A DNA stretch of 50,824 nt from Bradyrhizobium altum (GCF_020889705.1 NZ_JACMYP010000027.1:1-50824); one strand, 5' to 3'; positions 32,961 to 42,138 are shown, counted from the first letter of the stretch. Notes: generated from the letters alone by a model not told the origin. Made by a program: numbers and translations.

Positions 32961-33550
32961 AGAATCGGACTGCCACAAGTCGCACTAAAGTCGCTGACGC
33001 GCGCCGCGCCCCGCAAGAGGACGCACGCTCGGAACTGGTGATTGATTTCGAACGCTATGTGCCGACGGTGCTGTCGAGCCTCGTCGCGAAGTTGCGCGCG
33101 AATGCCAATGCTTTCTTCCCGCAAGCCTACGGCGTCTCGCTCGCGGAATGGCGGGTGCTGTCCTTTCTCCGGGAGCATGAGCCCGCCAGCGCCTACGACA
33201 TCTGGACCAACGCGCAGCTGGACAAGGCCGTCGTCAGCCGCGAGACGACGTCGCTGAAGAAAAAGGGGCTGGTCGAGCTGACGCCGGTCAGGGGCAGCGC
33301 CCGGAACCGGAGCGAGATCCGGTTGACAGCTCAGGGCGTGGCGCTGCTTGACCGCAGCCTCGACGAAATCCTGCGCCGGCACAGCAACCTCACGGCCGGC
33401 CTCGATGCCAGGACGCTGGACACGTTCTTCCGCGTCGTGGATCACATCGAGCATCGCATTCCTCACATGGCCGATCCGTCCGAACATGCCGCGCCGGCCC
33501 ATGCGCCGGTCAAGCGCATTGCGAAGCGGAGATCGCCAACCGGCGCCTGA
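32957..33550 (+). CDS. MarR-family transcriptional regulator
   Basis: This 197-residue protein contains the MarR winged helix (SLAEWRVLSFLREHEPASAYDIW, DKAVVSRETTSLKKKGLVELTP, RNRSEIRLTAQGVALLD; about residues 50-125), with a basic N-terminal extension. It overlaps the transporter stop by four bases (ATGA), making it the fifth gene of the Rieske operon. It is likely to repress the promoter at 29229-29257, whose spacer is a perfect 20-bp palindrome, and to be released by an aromatic ligand. That pairing is inferred from position. Confidence 0.9.
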   Translation: MKNRTATSRTKVADARRAPQEDARSELVIDFERYVPTVLSSLVAKLRANANAFFPQAYGVSLAEWRVLSFLREHEPASAYDIWTNAQLDKAVVSRETTSLKKKGLVELTPVRGSARNRSEIRLTAQGVALLDRSLDEILRRHSNLTAGLDARTLDTFFRVVDHIEHRIPHMADPSEHAAPAHAPVKRIAKRRSPTGA

Positions 33551-33697
33551 AGGCGGCAGGCCGGGAATGCGGCGATCGCTCAGATCGAAATGCGAGTCAC
33601 GGTGCGGTGAGTGCACGAAGGAACCGGGCGTAATTTAGGTTTCAGTAAGCAAGTTGCAGCTAAAGTCGATCAGTGAGTTGCGTAGAGGAGACTTCCA

Positions 33698-33979
33698 GTG
33701 ATCGACTTTGACGAACTTCGTAGTATCGCCGCGGATGTTCGTATCTTTATCGATGCTTCGGAAGACAAGGGCGGTGCCTTGAAGGCCATCGTCGACGCCT
33801 ACGATGTCGTCCTCGGCATCTTCCCCGCCGGCCCCGGAATGGACCTTCACGTGGTCAAGGGCACCGAGGTCCTCAATCACATCGCGCAGACCCAGGCCTC
33901 GTCGGGCTTCACGCACACCGCGATCGCTTTCCAGACCCGCGAGCAGGCTGTTGCGCTTGAGCACCTGATGGCGGCCTAG
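33698..33979 (+). CDS. Small protein of unknown function (93 aa)
   Basis: GTG 33698 follows GAGGAG by seven bases, and the frame encodes 93 residues (MIDFDELRSIAADVRIF ... REQAVALEHLMAA). The composition is balanced and acidic, with no cysteine, no signal peptide and no membrane segment. Alternating hydrophobic stretches (AYDVVLGIFPAGPGMDLHVV, HTAIAFQTREQAVAL) suggest a small alpha/beta domain. I do not recognise the family. It stands alone between marR and an AraC gene, and its ribosome site and codon pattern argue that it is real. Confidence 0.65.
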   Translation: MIDFDELRSIAADVRIFIDASEDKGGALKAIVDAYDVVLGIFPAGPGMDLHVVKGTEVLNHIAQTQASSGFTHTAIAFQTREQAVALEHLMAA

Positions 33980-34187
33980 CCACCGGCGCAGAGCCGCTGA
34001 CGACCGCGCATTTTGCTTTGAGATCAAACGATTGCCCCATGCGGCGGGGGCGATATGCAGTTTGTGCCAGTCTCGTCCCCAAGGCGCGCGGTCCTGACAA
34101 AACGGCGTCCCGACCCATCGATCCCGTGCCGTCGTCCGCGTTGCCTTCCCGAGCAAAACCGGCAAAAATCCCGTCCACGATTCCGCC

Positions 34188-35156
34188 GTGGGACGCGTGG
34201 ATATGGGCCAGCACCTGACGGTCAGCACCGGCGAGCTTGACGGCTTCGAGGGACTCCACGACGCCGTCAAAGGCTCGCATGTCGATGTCATGCAGCTGGA
34301 GCGCGGCAAGCTGCGCGGTACATTGTCTCATGTCGGGATCGGCGATTTCTCGCTCAGCATCGGCGCATTCAATGTCGGGGTGCGCACCCAGCGCACTTCG
34401 GCCGATGACAAGCTGATCATCGGAATGCTGCTGAACGCCACGGATCGCGTCACGCATTGGGCATTCGACATGCAGCCGGCCGACGTGCTGGTGATCCCGC
34501 CATCGGTCGAGCATGACGGCGTCTTTCACAAGGCCTCGTCCTATGCCGCAATTCGCTTCGACATGGCCGATCTGCCCGACATATTCGGCGATGAGCCGCG
34601 GCTCGCCGATGCCGAAACATGGCAAGCAAAGAACCACTTTCGCGCCGACCCCACGCTCGGCATGGCCGGAGCGATCAGGCTGCCGCAGATCGTCTCGCAT
34701 CTCGCCCGGTATCCGGACGCGCTGTCGGAGGCGTCGTCCGAGTTCTGGAAGCGCGCGATCATCGAATGCGTCAGGCCGACGGCGATCACATCGCTGCCAT
34801 CAGACGGAACCAGCTACCTGCCGTCGGCGATGAAGCTGGTCCGCCACGTCGAGGACTATCTGCACGCCGCGGGCGCCCGCCCGGTCCATGTCTCGGAAAT
34901 CTGCACCGAGCTTCGGCTGTCGCGACGCAGCCTGCACCGCGCCTTCCACGAGGTGTTCGGCGTCGGCCCGGTGACGTTCCTGCGCTACAAGCGGCTCTGC
35001 ATGATCCGTTCGATCCTGCGCGAAAGCACGCCGGAGCAGACCACCGTTTCCAAGGTTGCGATCGAACAAGGCTTCATCGAGCTCGGGCGCTTCTCGCAAT
35101 ACTACCGCGCGATGTTCGGGGAGTACCCGTCGCAGACGCTCGGCTACGCCGGTTAG
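34188..35156 (+). CDS. AraC-family transcriptional regulator
   Basis: The C-terminal 100 or so residues are an AraC double helix-turn-helix (VHVSEICTELRLSRRSLHRAFHEVFGVGPVTFLRYKRL, then VSKVAIEQGFIELGRFSQYYRAMFGEYPSQTL). The N-terminal 200 residues form a sensor domain (HVDVMQLERGKLRGTLSHVGIGDFSLSIG) like that of EutR-type regulators. The start is uncertain: GTG 34188, GTG 34197 and ATG 34203 are all in frame and none has a clear ribosome site. Its target is not evident. It is convergent with the DUF2066 gene. Confidence 0.88.
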   Translation: MGRVDMGQHLTVSTGELDGFEGLHDAVKGSHVDVMQLERGKLRGTLSHVGIGDFSLSIGAFNVGVRTQRTSADDKLIIGMLLNATDRVTHWAFDMQPADVLVIPPSVEHDGVFHKASSYAAIRFDMADLPDIFGDEPRLADAETWQAKNHFRADPTLGMAGAIRLPQIVSHLARYPDALSEASSEFWKRAIIECVRPTAITSLPSDGTSYLPSAMKLVRHVEDYLHAAGARPVHVSEICTELRLSRRSLHRAFHEVFGVGPVTFLRYKRLCMIRSILRESTPEQTTVSKVAIEQGFIELGRFSQYYRAMFGEYPSQTLGYAG

Positions 35157-35194
35157 AACGATCCGGGGGCGCTCACGCACATTCAAGCGCAAGC

Positions 35195-36064
35195 TCATTT
35201 CGATCGTCCCGGATCGCCATTGCCGGACAGCACCTGCGCGGCGCCGCCGATGCCGCGCCGGAAGGCCTCATCGAAGGTGACGCCGCGGAACTGCCATTTG
35301 TAGTCCCTGCCGCGCCACGCCATCCGCCATTGCGTGGCCCAGCCGAGATCCTTGTCGTCCCAGACCAGCTGTCCGACCAGAATGGCCTCGCCGCCCCGCG
35401 GCCCCACGATCGCACTCAACTGCGCGGGCGGCGTCTTCAGGAGGCCGGCGGCCGCGACATTGGCGCTCGTCAGAGCGGCCGTCTCGGGCAGCACGAAGCG
35501 CATGCCGCGCTTGCCGGCCGCAGCCGCGAGTGCATCGCGCTGCAAGTCGGACTGCGTCCCGTCAGAGGTGACGATAAAGTCCTTCGGGCCATGCAGCATC
35601 TCGACGAAGACGCCGAGCGCCGGCCGCTGCGATCGCCACGGCTTGAGGCCGAGCTTGGCGAGAATGCCGTCGATCTTGTTCTGGTCGAAAGCGACCGTCA
35701 GGTCGTAAGGCCGGTCGCGGGTGCCCTGCTCGTCATGATGCGGCTTGCCGGCATACTGGTCGTGATAGTCGAAACTGCTGACGAATTCTCTGGCCCTCGA
35801 TTTGTATGCGGCAAGCCTGCGGTCGCTTGCCAGCATCGGCTGGCCGGAGACCTTGATCAGGACGTCCTCCAGACATGCACCGAAGCCGATGATGCGGTTC
35901 GGCTCGCCCTGGCCGGTGACGACGGTCTGCGCGCGGTAGAGGTTGTCATCCGCCGCCGCGATCGCACCACTGCACCAGATCAATGCGGCGGCAAGCAGCG
36001 CCCGGACCACACCACGTGTGAACGCGGCGACCGGATTACGTTTCGTCTCAAGCAAGGCAGCCAT
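35195..36064 (-). CDS. DUF2066 domain-containing exported protein
   Basis: This 289-residue protein has an N-terminal signal (GVVRALLAAALIWCSGAIAAADD, cleavage near AIA-AA about residue 38) followed by the DUF2066 pattern: VVTGQGEPNRIIGFGACLEDVLIKVSGQP. The function of the family is not established. ATG 36064 is preceded by GGAGGTGA only a few bases away; GTG 36070 is inside that ribosome site and less likely. It is divergent from the MDR oxidoreductase. Confidence 0.82.
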   Translation of the reverse strand: MAALLETKRNPVAAFTRGVVRALLAAALIWCSGAIAAADDNLYRAQTVVTGQGEPNRIIGFGACLEDVLIKVSGQPMLASDRRLAAYKSRAREFVSSFDYHDQYAGKPHHDEQGTRDRPYDLTVAFDQNKIDGILAKLGLKPWRSQRPALGVFVEMLHGPKDFIVTSDGTQSDLQRDALAAAAGKRGMRFVLPETAALTSANVAAAGLLKTPPAQLSAIVGPRGGEAILVGQLVWDDKDLGWATQWRMAWRGRDYKWQFRGVTFDEAFRRGIGGAAQVLSGNGDPGRSK

Positions 36065-36264
36065 GGTCACCTCCGCTCGGTCACGTCATCAACGGCACAT
36101 TGGTGGCATTTTTCGGCAGCGCCAACATGTTCGGACATGGGCGCCATTCCATCGGCCGCACGGCACGCTATGGCCAGGCGCGGCAGGCCTGACATATGCT
36201 CGGTGGATGCGCGGCGGCGCCGGGTGCGCCGCCCAAGACAAGAACAGCCAACAGGAGACGTCCC

Positions 36265-37278
36265 GTGAAATGCTATGAGTTGCAAGGCCCCGGCGGCGTC
36301 GACGCGCTTGCGCTGGTCGACAAGCCGGTTCCACAGGCCGGCCCCGGCGAGGTCCTGGTGCGGTTGAAGGCGGCGACGCTGAACTATCGCGACCTGCTCA
36401 CGGTCAAGGGCGGCTATGGCTCGCGCCAGAAATTTCCGCTGGTGCCGGTTTCCGACGGCGCCGGTGTCGTCGAGGCGGTTGGTGCCGGCGTCAGGAATTT
36501 CGCAGCCGGCGATCGCGTGATCGGCAGCTTCTTCGAAAGCTGGCTCGGCGGCGAGCCGAGCGAGGCGCGGATGCGCGCGGCGCTCGGCGGCAGCGTCGAC
36601 GGCGTGCTGACCGAATACCGGGTGTTCCCGGCGCACGCACTGGTGCGCACGCCGGACCATCTCAGCGACATCGAAGCCGCGGCGCTGCCATGCGCCGGCC
36701 TCACGGCGTGGAGCGCGGTGGTCAAGCTCGGCGACATCAAGCCGGGACAGACCGTGCTGACCCAGGGCACCGGCGGCGTCTCGCTGTTCGCGCTGCAATT
36801 CGCCAAGATGTGCGGCGCCCGCGTCATCGCGACCTCTTCCAGCGACGCCAAGATCGTGCGGCTGAAGCAGCTCGGCGCCGATGTGACGCTCAACTACAAG
36901 ACCACACCCGACTGGGGCAAGAAGGCGCGGGAGCTGACCGGGCGCGGCGTCGATCTCGTCGTCGAGGTCGGCGGCGTCGGCACGCTGAACGAGTCGATCC
37001 GCGCAACGAAAATCGGCGGCACCATCGCCTTCATCGGCGTGCTCGCCGGTCCCGCCTCTTCCGACACCCGGCTGCCGTTGATGGTGATGCAACAGCAAAG
37101 GCTGCAGGGCGTCACCGTCGGCTCGATCGAGGATCTGCAGGCGCTGTGCGACGGCATCAGCACGCACGGCGTCAAGCCCGTGATCGACAAGGTGTTCGCG
37201 TTCGACCAGGTCAAGGACGCATTCGCCCACATGGCGAGCGGCGCGCATTTCGGCAAGATCGCGATTGCGATCGGCTAG
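36265..37278 (+). CDS. Zinc-free medium-chain oxidoreductase (quinone oxidoreductase-like)
   Basis: This 337-residue MDR-family protein has a Rossmann loop (VLTQGTGGVSLFALQFAKM, about residues 165-183) for NAD(P)H. At the places where zinc alcohol dehydrogenases carry the catalytic cysteine and GHE, it has LNYRDLLTVKGGY and VSDGAGVVEAVG, so it lacks the zinc ligands and is probably a quinone or enoyl reductase type. Start GTG 36265 (MKCYELQGPGG) follows AGGAG by seven bases; the ATG at 36196 adds an unrelated leader. Natural substrate unknown. Confidence 0.88.
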   Translation: MKCYELQGPGGVDALALVDKPVPQAGPGEVLVRLKAATLNYRDLLTVKGGYGSRQKFPLVPVSDGAGVVEAVGAGVRNFAAGDRVIGSFFESWLGGEPSEARMRAALGGSVDGVLTEYRVFPAHALVRTPDHLSDIEAAALPCAGLTAWSAVVKLGDIKPGQTVLTQGTGGVSLFALQFAKMCGARVIATSSSDAKIVRLKQLGADVTLNYKTTPDWGKKARELTGRGVDLVVEVGGVGTLNESIRATKIGGTIAFIGVLAGPASSDTRLPLMVMQQQRLQGVTVGSIEDLQALCDGISTHGVKPVIDKVFAFDQVKDAFAHMASGAHFGKIAIAIG

Positions 37279-37287
37279 CATGCTTGC

Positions 37288-38061
37288 CTAGCGCCCCGTG
37301 AACTGGGCCTTGCGCTTCTCGACGAAGGCCTGACGGCCTTCCTTCGCGTCGGCGCTTTCGCGGATCACCATCTGCAGCTCGATCTCGCGGCGAAACTGAT
37401 CGGCGTAGCTTGCGTGCTCGCTCTCCTCGAGCAGCTGCCGTGTCGCGACCAGCGCGCGCGTCGGGCCATCGGCGAGGCGGCCTGCAAGCGCTTTCGCCTC
37501 GTCGAGCAGCCTTGCGTCGTCGACCACGTCGCGCACCAATCCCCACTCCTTGGCCCGCTCGGCCGACAACGGCTCGTTCAGCAGCATCAGCTCGAGCGCG
37601 CGCTGGCGTCCGATCAGGCGCGGCAAGAGCCAGGTCGAGCCGAGGTCGGGCACCAGGCCGATCCGGCTGAACACCTGGATGAAGCTCGCCGAGCGCGCGG
37701 CCAGGATGATGTCGCCGGACATCGCAAGGCTGAAGCCGCCGCCCGCCGCGACGCCGTTGACGGCGACCACCACCGGCATCCGGCACTCGCGCAAGGCCTG
37801 CATTGCCGGCCAGTAATGCTTCATCACGCCGGTATAGATATTGTCGCCGAGCGAGTTGAACGCCTTGAGATTCTGCCCGGAGCAGAAACCGCGTCCCTCC
37901 CCGGTCAGGATCAGCGCGCGGATGCCGGGTGCGACGCCCATCTCGCCTATGGCGCGTGCGAGATCGCCGAGCAGTTCCGGCGTCATGGCGTTCAGGCTGG
38001 CGGGATCGTTCAGCGTCAGAATGCCGACCTTGCCGTCCCGTTCACGCTTCACACTGCTCAT
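37288..38061 (-). CDS. Enoyl-CoA hydratase/isomerase family protein
   Basis: This 257-residue crotonase-fold protein has the CoA oxyanion segments GEGRGFCSGQNLK (about residues 52-64) and VNGVAAGGGFSLAMSGDI (about 100-117), and ends with the common FVEKRKAQFTGR tail. It resembles PaaG-like isomerases/hydratases. It converges with the MDR gene and is divergent from the gamma-glutamyltransferase-like gene. Confidence 0.9.
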   Translation of the reverse strand: MSSVKRERDGKVGILTLNDPASLNAMTPELLGDLARAIGEMGVAPGIRALILTGEGRGFCSGQNLKAFNSLGDNIYTGVMKHYWPAMQALRECRMPVVVAVNGVAAGGGFSLAMSGDIILAARSASFIQVFSRIGLVPDLGSTWLLPRLIGRQRALELMLLNEPLSAERAKEWGLVRDVVDDARLLDEAKALAGRLADGPTRALVATRQLLEESEHASYADQFRREIELQMVIRESADAKEGRQAFVEKRKAQFTGR

Positions 38062-38162
38062 TTTCCGCTCCCTGAAATTGGTTCTTGTTGCACTGACAGT
38101 GCCATGCTTGGCATGCTACGCCAACGCGACCCGCCCGCAACAAGAACAGCGAAAGCAACGCC

Positions 38163-39752
38163 ATGTCCGACCAGTTCTCCAACTCGCAAGTGATCCGCAA
38201 GCCGGCCGTCAGCGCCAAGGGCGGCATCGTCGCCGCGCAGTCGCGCAAGGCGGCCGAAGTCGGCGCTGAGGTATTGGCAGCGGGCGGCGATTGTGTCGAC
38301 GCCGTAATTGCAACCACCTTTGCGCTGGGCGTGCTGGAGCCGTGGATGAGCGGCGCCGGCGGCGGCGGCGCCATGGTGCTGTACCGCGCCAAGGAGAACC
38401 GCGTCGAGGTGATCGACTACGGCATGCGCGCGCCGGACGGCCTGCGCCTCGAGGATTATCCGCTGACCGGCGGCGCGGCCTCCGACCTGTTCCCCTGGGC
38501 GCGCGTCAAGGACGACCGCAATCTGCACGGACCGGGCTCGATCGCGGTGCCCGGCGTCGTCGCCGGCATGGAGGAGGCACATCGCCGCCACGCCAAAATG
38601 CCGTGGAAGGACCTGCTCGCACCGAGCGTCAAGCTTGCCGGCGAAGGCCTGCTGGTGGATTGGTGGACCACCGACATGATCGCAAGCTCCGCCGCCGATC
38701 TGCGTCGCTATCCGGCCAGCGCCGGGGCGTATCTGCTGGACGGCCTGCCGCCGAATGCGCAATGGGGCATCAAGTCGGTGGTCCGCATGCCGCAGGACAG
38801 GCTGCAGGCGACGATGGCGCAGCTTGCCGCCGCCGGCCCGCGCGACTTCTACGAAGGCGATCTGGCGCGCAGCATCGCCGACGACATCCAGGCCGCCGGC
38901 GGCGCGCTGTCGGTGCGCGATCTCGCCGCCTTCCGCGCCCATCTGCGCGAGCCGCTCAGGATTCCCTATCGCGGCGGCACGGTCTATGCCACGCCGGAGC
39001 TGACCGCGGGTCCGACCATGGCGCGTACGCTCGGCCTGTTGCACAAGGCGTTTGCGCCCGCGCAGGGCGGCCCGGATGCGGCGGCCTATGCTGCCTACGC
39101 CGAGGCGCTGCAAGCCGCCTATCGCGAACGACTGAAGGACATGGGCGATGTCGACGGCCGCCGTTCGCTCGGCGCGGAAGCGATCGCGCCGTCCTGCACC
39201 ACGCATTTCTCGGCGGTGGACCGCGACGGCAACATGGCCGCGGTGACGCAGACGCTGCTGTCGACCTTCGGCTCCAAATTCGTGACGCCGAACACGGGCC
39301 TCACCATGAACAACGGCATCATGTGGTTCGATCCGACGCAAGGCAATCCGAACTCGCTCGCGCCCGGCAAGCGCTGCCTGACCAACTACACGCCCGTAGT
39401 GGCGGAAGGGGCTGACGGCCGCCGTCTTGCCGCCGGCGCATCCGGCGGCCGCCGCATCCTGCCCGCGGTGTCGCAGCTGCTCTCCTTCGTGATGGATTTC
39501 GGCATGGACCTCGACGCCGCGATCCATCAGCCCCGCATCGACGCCAGCGAAGGCAATGTGGTGATCGGCGATGTCCGCCTGCCGCAAGCTGTGCGTGAGG
39601 TGCTGCGCGGCAGTTTCGACTATGCGGAGGCGCGCATCCAGACCCAGCCCAAGAAGTTCGCCTGCCCCAGCATCGTGCTGCGCGATGGCACAACAAACAG
39701 CGGCGCCACCGAGCCGTTTCATCCGTGGAGCGATGCAATCGCGGAGGGGTGA
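38163..39752 (+). CDS. Gamma-glutamyltransferase family protein, no signal peptide
   Basis: This 529-residue N-terminal nucleophile hydrolase has the self-processing site CTTHFSAVDRDGNMAAVTQTL. The expected new N-terminal threonine is T346, splitting it into subunits of about 345 and 184 residues. GKRCLTNYTP and the C-terminal glycine-rich segment fit the family. Unlike classical periplasmic GGT there is no signal peptide (it begins MSDQFSNSQVIRKPAVSAKGG), so it probably acts in the cytoplasm, perhaps on gamma-glutamyl or acyl-amide substrates. It is followed 45 bases later by an enoyl-CoA hydratase in the same direction. Confidence 0.88.
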   Translation: MSDQFSNSQVIRKPAVSAKGGIVAAQSRKAAEVGAEVLAAGGDCVDAVIATTFALGVLEPWMSGAGGGGAMVLYRAKENRVEVIDYGMRAPDGLRLEDYPLTGGAASDLFPWARVKDDRNLHGPGSIAVPGVVAGMEEAHRRHAKMPWKDLLAPSVKLAGEGLLVDWWTTDMIASSAADLRRYPASAGAYLLDGLPPNAQWGIKSVVRMPQDRLQATMAQLAAAGPRDFYEGDLARSIADDIQAAGGALSVRDLAAFRAHLREPLRIPYRGGTVYATPELTAGPTMARTLGLLHKAFAPAQGGPDAAAYAAYAEALQAAYRERLKDMGDVDGRRSLGAEAIAPSCTTHFSAVDRDGNMAAVTQTLLSTFGSKFVTPNTGLTMNNGIMWFDPTQGNPNSLAPGKRCLTNYTPVVAEGADGRRLAAGASGGRRILPAVSQLLSFVMDFGMDLDAAIHQPRIDASEGNVVIGDVRLPQAVREVLRGSFDYAEARIQTQPKKFACPSIVLRDGTTNSGATEPFHPWSDAIAEG

Positions 39753-39797
39753 GTCGACCGCGGGGCGCATAACAACAAGCATCTCAGGGAGGCCGTC

Positions 39798-40652
39798 ATG
39801 AGCTACGAACACATCACGTGCGACATCGACGGCTCCCTGATGATCGTCACGCTCAATCGGCCCGACAAGCTCAACGCCTACACCGGCACCATGGGTGCGG
39901 AGATCGCCGACGTGTTTCTGCGCGCCGATGCGGACGACGGCGTCCGCGCGATCGTCGTCACCGGCGCGGGCCGTGCCTTCTGTGCCGGCGCCGACGTCTC
40001 CGGCGGCGCCAAGAGCTTCGACATGTCCGGCAGCCACGGCGCAGGCGTGTTCGCAAGCGCCGGCCAGCGCAGCGGCCGCTTCGTCGAGGCGATCTTCAAC
40101 TGCCGAAAGCCTTCGATCGCCGCGATCAACGGCGCTGCGGTCGGCGTCGGCATCACCATGACGCTGCCGATGGATATCCGCATCGCCGCTCGCGGCGCCA
40201 AGATCGGCTTCATCTTCGCGCGCCGCGGGCTGGTGCCGGAGGCCGGCAGTGCGTGGTTCTTGCCAAAGCTCGTCGGCCTGCCGCAGTCGCTGCGCTGGTG
40301 CCTCTCCGGCCGCACCTTCGATGCGGACGAGGCGCTGGCGGGCGGCCTCGTCAGCGAAGTGGTCGAGCCGGACGCCCTGCTCGAGCGGGCGCGGCAGATC
40401 GCCCACGAGATGACGGCGGAGACGTCGGCCGTGTCGGTCGCTCTGACCCGCCAGATGCTCTGGCGCTTCGCCGGCGCGCCTGATCCGTTCGAATTGCTTG
40501 CGATCGACAAGCCGATGTCGGTCGAGCGCGGCGGCCACGCCGACGTGCGCGAGGGCGTGCAGTCCTTCATCGAGAAGCGAAAGCCGGCCTTTCCGGGCAA
40601 GGTCTCGCAGGACATGCCGAGCCAGTATCCGTGGTGGCCGCCCTCGGAATGA
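39798..40652 (+). CDS. Enoyl-CoA hydratase
   Basis: This 284-residue crotonase-family protein has GAGRAFCAGADVSGG (about residues 55-69) and AINGAAVGVGITMTLPMDI (about 112-130), and RRGLVPEAGSAWFLPKLVG with the glutamate expected for hydratases. The end (GVQSFIEKRKPAFPGKVSQDMPSQYPWW) is typical of the subgroup. It likely forms an operon with the upstream gamma-glutamyltransferase-like gene. Confidence 0.92.
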   Translation: MSYEHITCDIDGSLMIVTLNRPDKLNAYTGTMGAEIADVFLRADADDGVRAIVVTGAGRAFCAGADVSGGAKSFDMSGSHGAGVFASAGQRSGRFVEAIFNCRKPSIAAINGAAVGVGITMTLPMDIRIAARGAKIGFIFARRGLVPEAGSAWFLPKLVGLPQSLRWCLSGRTFDADEALAGGLVSEVVEPDALLERARQIAHEMTAETSAVSVALTRQMLWRFAGAPDPFELLAIDKPMSVERGGHADVREGVQSFIEKRKPAFPGKVSQDMPSQYPWWPPSE

Positions 40653-40728
40653 TCGGGGATCGCGGCGTGCGAGGTCGTCGTGCCGTGAGCCGGCCGCTGC
40701 GCCTCACGGTCGCACCTCACGCACCACC

Positions 40729-40849
40729 GTCGTCCCGGCGAAGGCCGGGACCCATAACCAGAGGGCTGCTTTGTTGAATGAGCTGTGGCCACAGCTCTGC
40801 AAGGCAATTCGCATTCGTGGTTATGGGTCCCGGCCTTCGCCGGGACGAC
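40729..40849. repeat. REP-type inverted pair with perfect 32-bp arms
   Basis: The arms at 40729-40760 and 40818-40849 are perfect inverted copies over 32 bases, each containing TCCCGGCGAAGGCCGGGAC. They enclose 57 bases. This is a typical paired palindromic element of alphaproteobacterial intergenic DNA. A single degenerate unit of the same family occurs at 48306-48321. It lies in the 313-base gap between the hydratase and the histidine-kinase gene, which are convergent, and no gene is seen in that gap. Confidence 0.85.
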
Positions 40850-40965
40850 ACTGAAGATGTCGCACGGCCGGTGCGTCAAACGTACGCATTCTCGCGACAC
40901 GTGAGCATGGTCCGGTCAGCAGCGCGGTATCCGAAAGGTGAACCGTGTTTCGGCAGCGGAGGACG

Positions 40966-42138
40966 TCACCTCGAGCTTGCCGTTGTGGGCGCGCGCAATT
41001 TCCGCGGCGATGTAGAGGCCCAAACCAGGCCTTCGTAGGTGGACTGGTGCGCAACGCGAAAGAACGGCTGAAACAACCTCTCGATAACCGCCGGAGCGAT
41101 CGGCGCCCCGCCATTCGCGACCGACAACTCAAAGCCCTCGCTGTCGGTTGCCGCAGACACCCTGACTGACGAATTGCCGTCGCCATGCTTCAGGGCATTG
41201 CCGACCAGGTTGGACAGCAATTGCGCGATCCGGGCCGGGTCGGAATTGATGCCGCGATTGATGGCGAAATCGGTCTGGATCACGCGATCGGGCCATGCCG
41301 CGCGTAATTCATTCACGACTTGCTCAAGCGCCGGCAGCAATTGCGCGTCGGCGCTGCGCTTCAATTTGAAGCCGCCGCCCAGACGGGCGCGCGCGAAGTC
41401 CAAGACATCGTCGGTCAGGGTCGCCATGCGCTTCACGCTGTTCTGAAGCAACCCGACATAGGTCATCGACTTTTCGTTGAGCGGCTCCTTCAGCAACAGC
41501 CTCATGCCCGCGTCGATCGAGGCGAGCGGATTGCGCAAATCGTGCGCGAGCACCGCGATAAATTGCTCGCGAATCTCGTCCGCCTGCTGGTGGTTCAGTA
41601 GCGCGGCCTCGCTGGTTGCGACCCTCTCCTGCACCTGCAGGTGAAACGCGATCAGCGAAGCGAACAACTTGAACATGTTGACGACTTCCGGCGTGTTCAC
41701 TTTCGCCGGGTGCGGATCGATCGCGCAGAGCGTCCCGAAAAACGTGCCATCGGCGAGGACGATCGGAATCGAAATGTAGCTTTGAAATCCGTACATCGCC
41801 GGCGTGCGGTGGTCGCGAAAGGCCGGATCCTCGGCGACATGGTCGATGACAACACCGTGTCCGCTCGCCCGGATTTCGTCGCAGATCGTGGTCTCGACCT
41901 TCAGCTCATCGCCGGGCTTCAGTCCGAACGAGATGTTGTCCCGGACGGCGCACGCAATCCAGCGACTTTCCGTGACCCTTGCCACCGCGGCAAAGCCCAT
42001 GCCTGTGGTGCGGCACACCACGTCGAGGATGGTCGGAACCGCATCGATCCGGCCGATCGCCAGGATGTCAGCCTTCAGGTCAGCGGGGAGCTCTGTCGTC
42101 GCGGCGGCCGACGAGCCTTCCAAGTTCGTGGCAATCAA
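40966..42138 (-). CDS. GAF-domain sensor histidine kinase, frameshifted in the ATP-binding domain
   Basis: The readable 390 residues hold a GAF domain (about 30-165), a dimerisation/phospho-acceptor domain with H199 in FIAVLAHDLRNPLAS, and an HATPase domain with the N box LLSNLVGNALKHG. The frame then reads YEGLVWASTS instead of GLGLGLYIAAEIARAHNG. Adding one base near 41021-41027 restores the GLGLGL box and a normal end (ETRFTFRIPRC, stop at 40916-40918), for a 407-residue protein. So it is frame-shifted or mis-sequenced by one base. The frame begins at a TTG (42138) with no close ribosome site, so the start is uncertain. No partner response regulator is adjacent. Confidence 0.82.
   Translation of the reverse strand: MIATNLEGSSAAATTELPADLKADILAIGRIDAVPTILDVVCRTTGMGFAAVARVTESRWIACAVRDNISFGLKPGDELKVETTICDEIRASGHGVVIDHVAEDPAFRDHRTPAMYGFQSYISIPIVLADGTFFGTLCAIDPHPAKVNTPEVVNMFKLFASLIAFHLQVQERVATSEAALLNHQQADEIREQFIAVLAHDLRNPLASIDAGMRLLLKEPLNEKSMTYVGLLQNSVKRMATLTDDVLDFARARLGGGFKLKRSADAQLLPALEQVVNELRAAWPDRVIQTDFAINRGINSDPARIAQLLSNLVGNALKHGDGNSSVRVSAATDSEGFELSVANGGAPIAPAVIERLFQPFFRVAHQSTYEGLVWASTSPRKLRAPTTASSR

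Noticed and set aside
38058..40538. An 826-codon open frame on the minus strand
   Set aside because: It is antisense to the gamma-glutamyltransferase-like and hydratase genes. Its composition is rich in R, A, G, H and D, and it has no recognisable domain.
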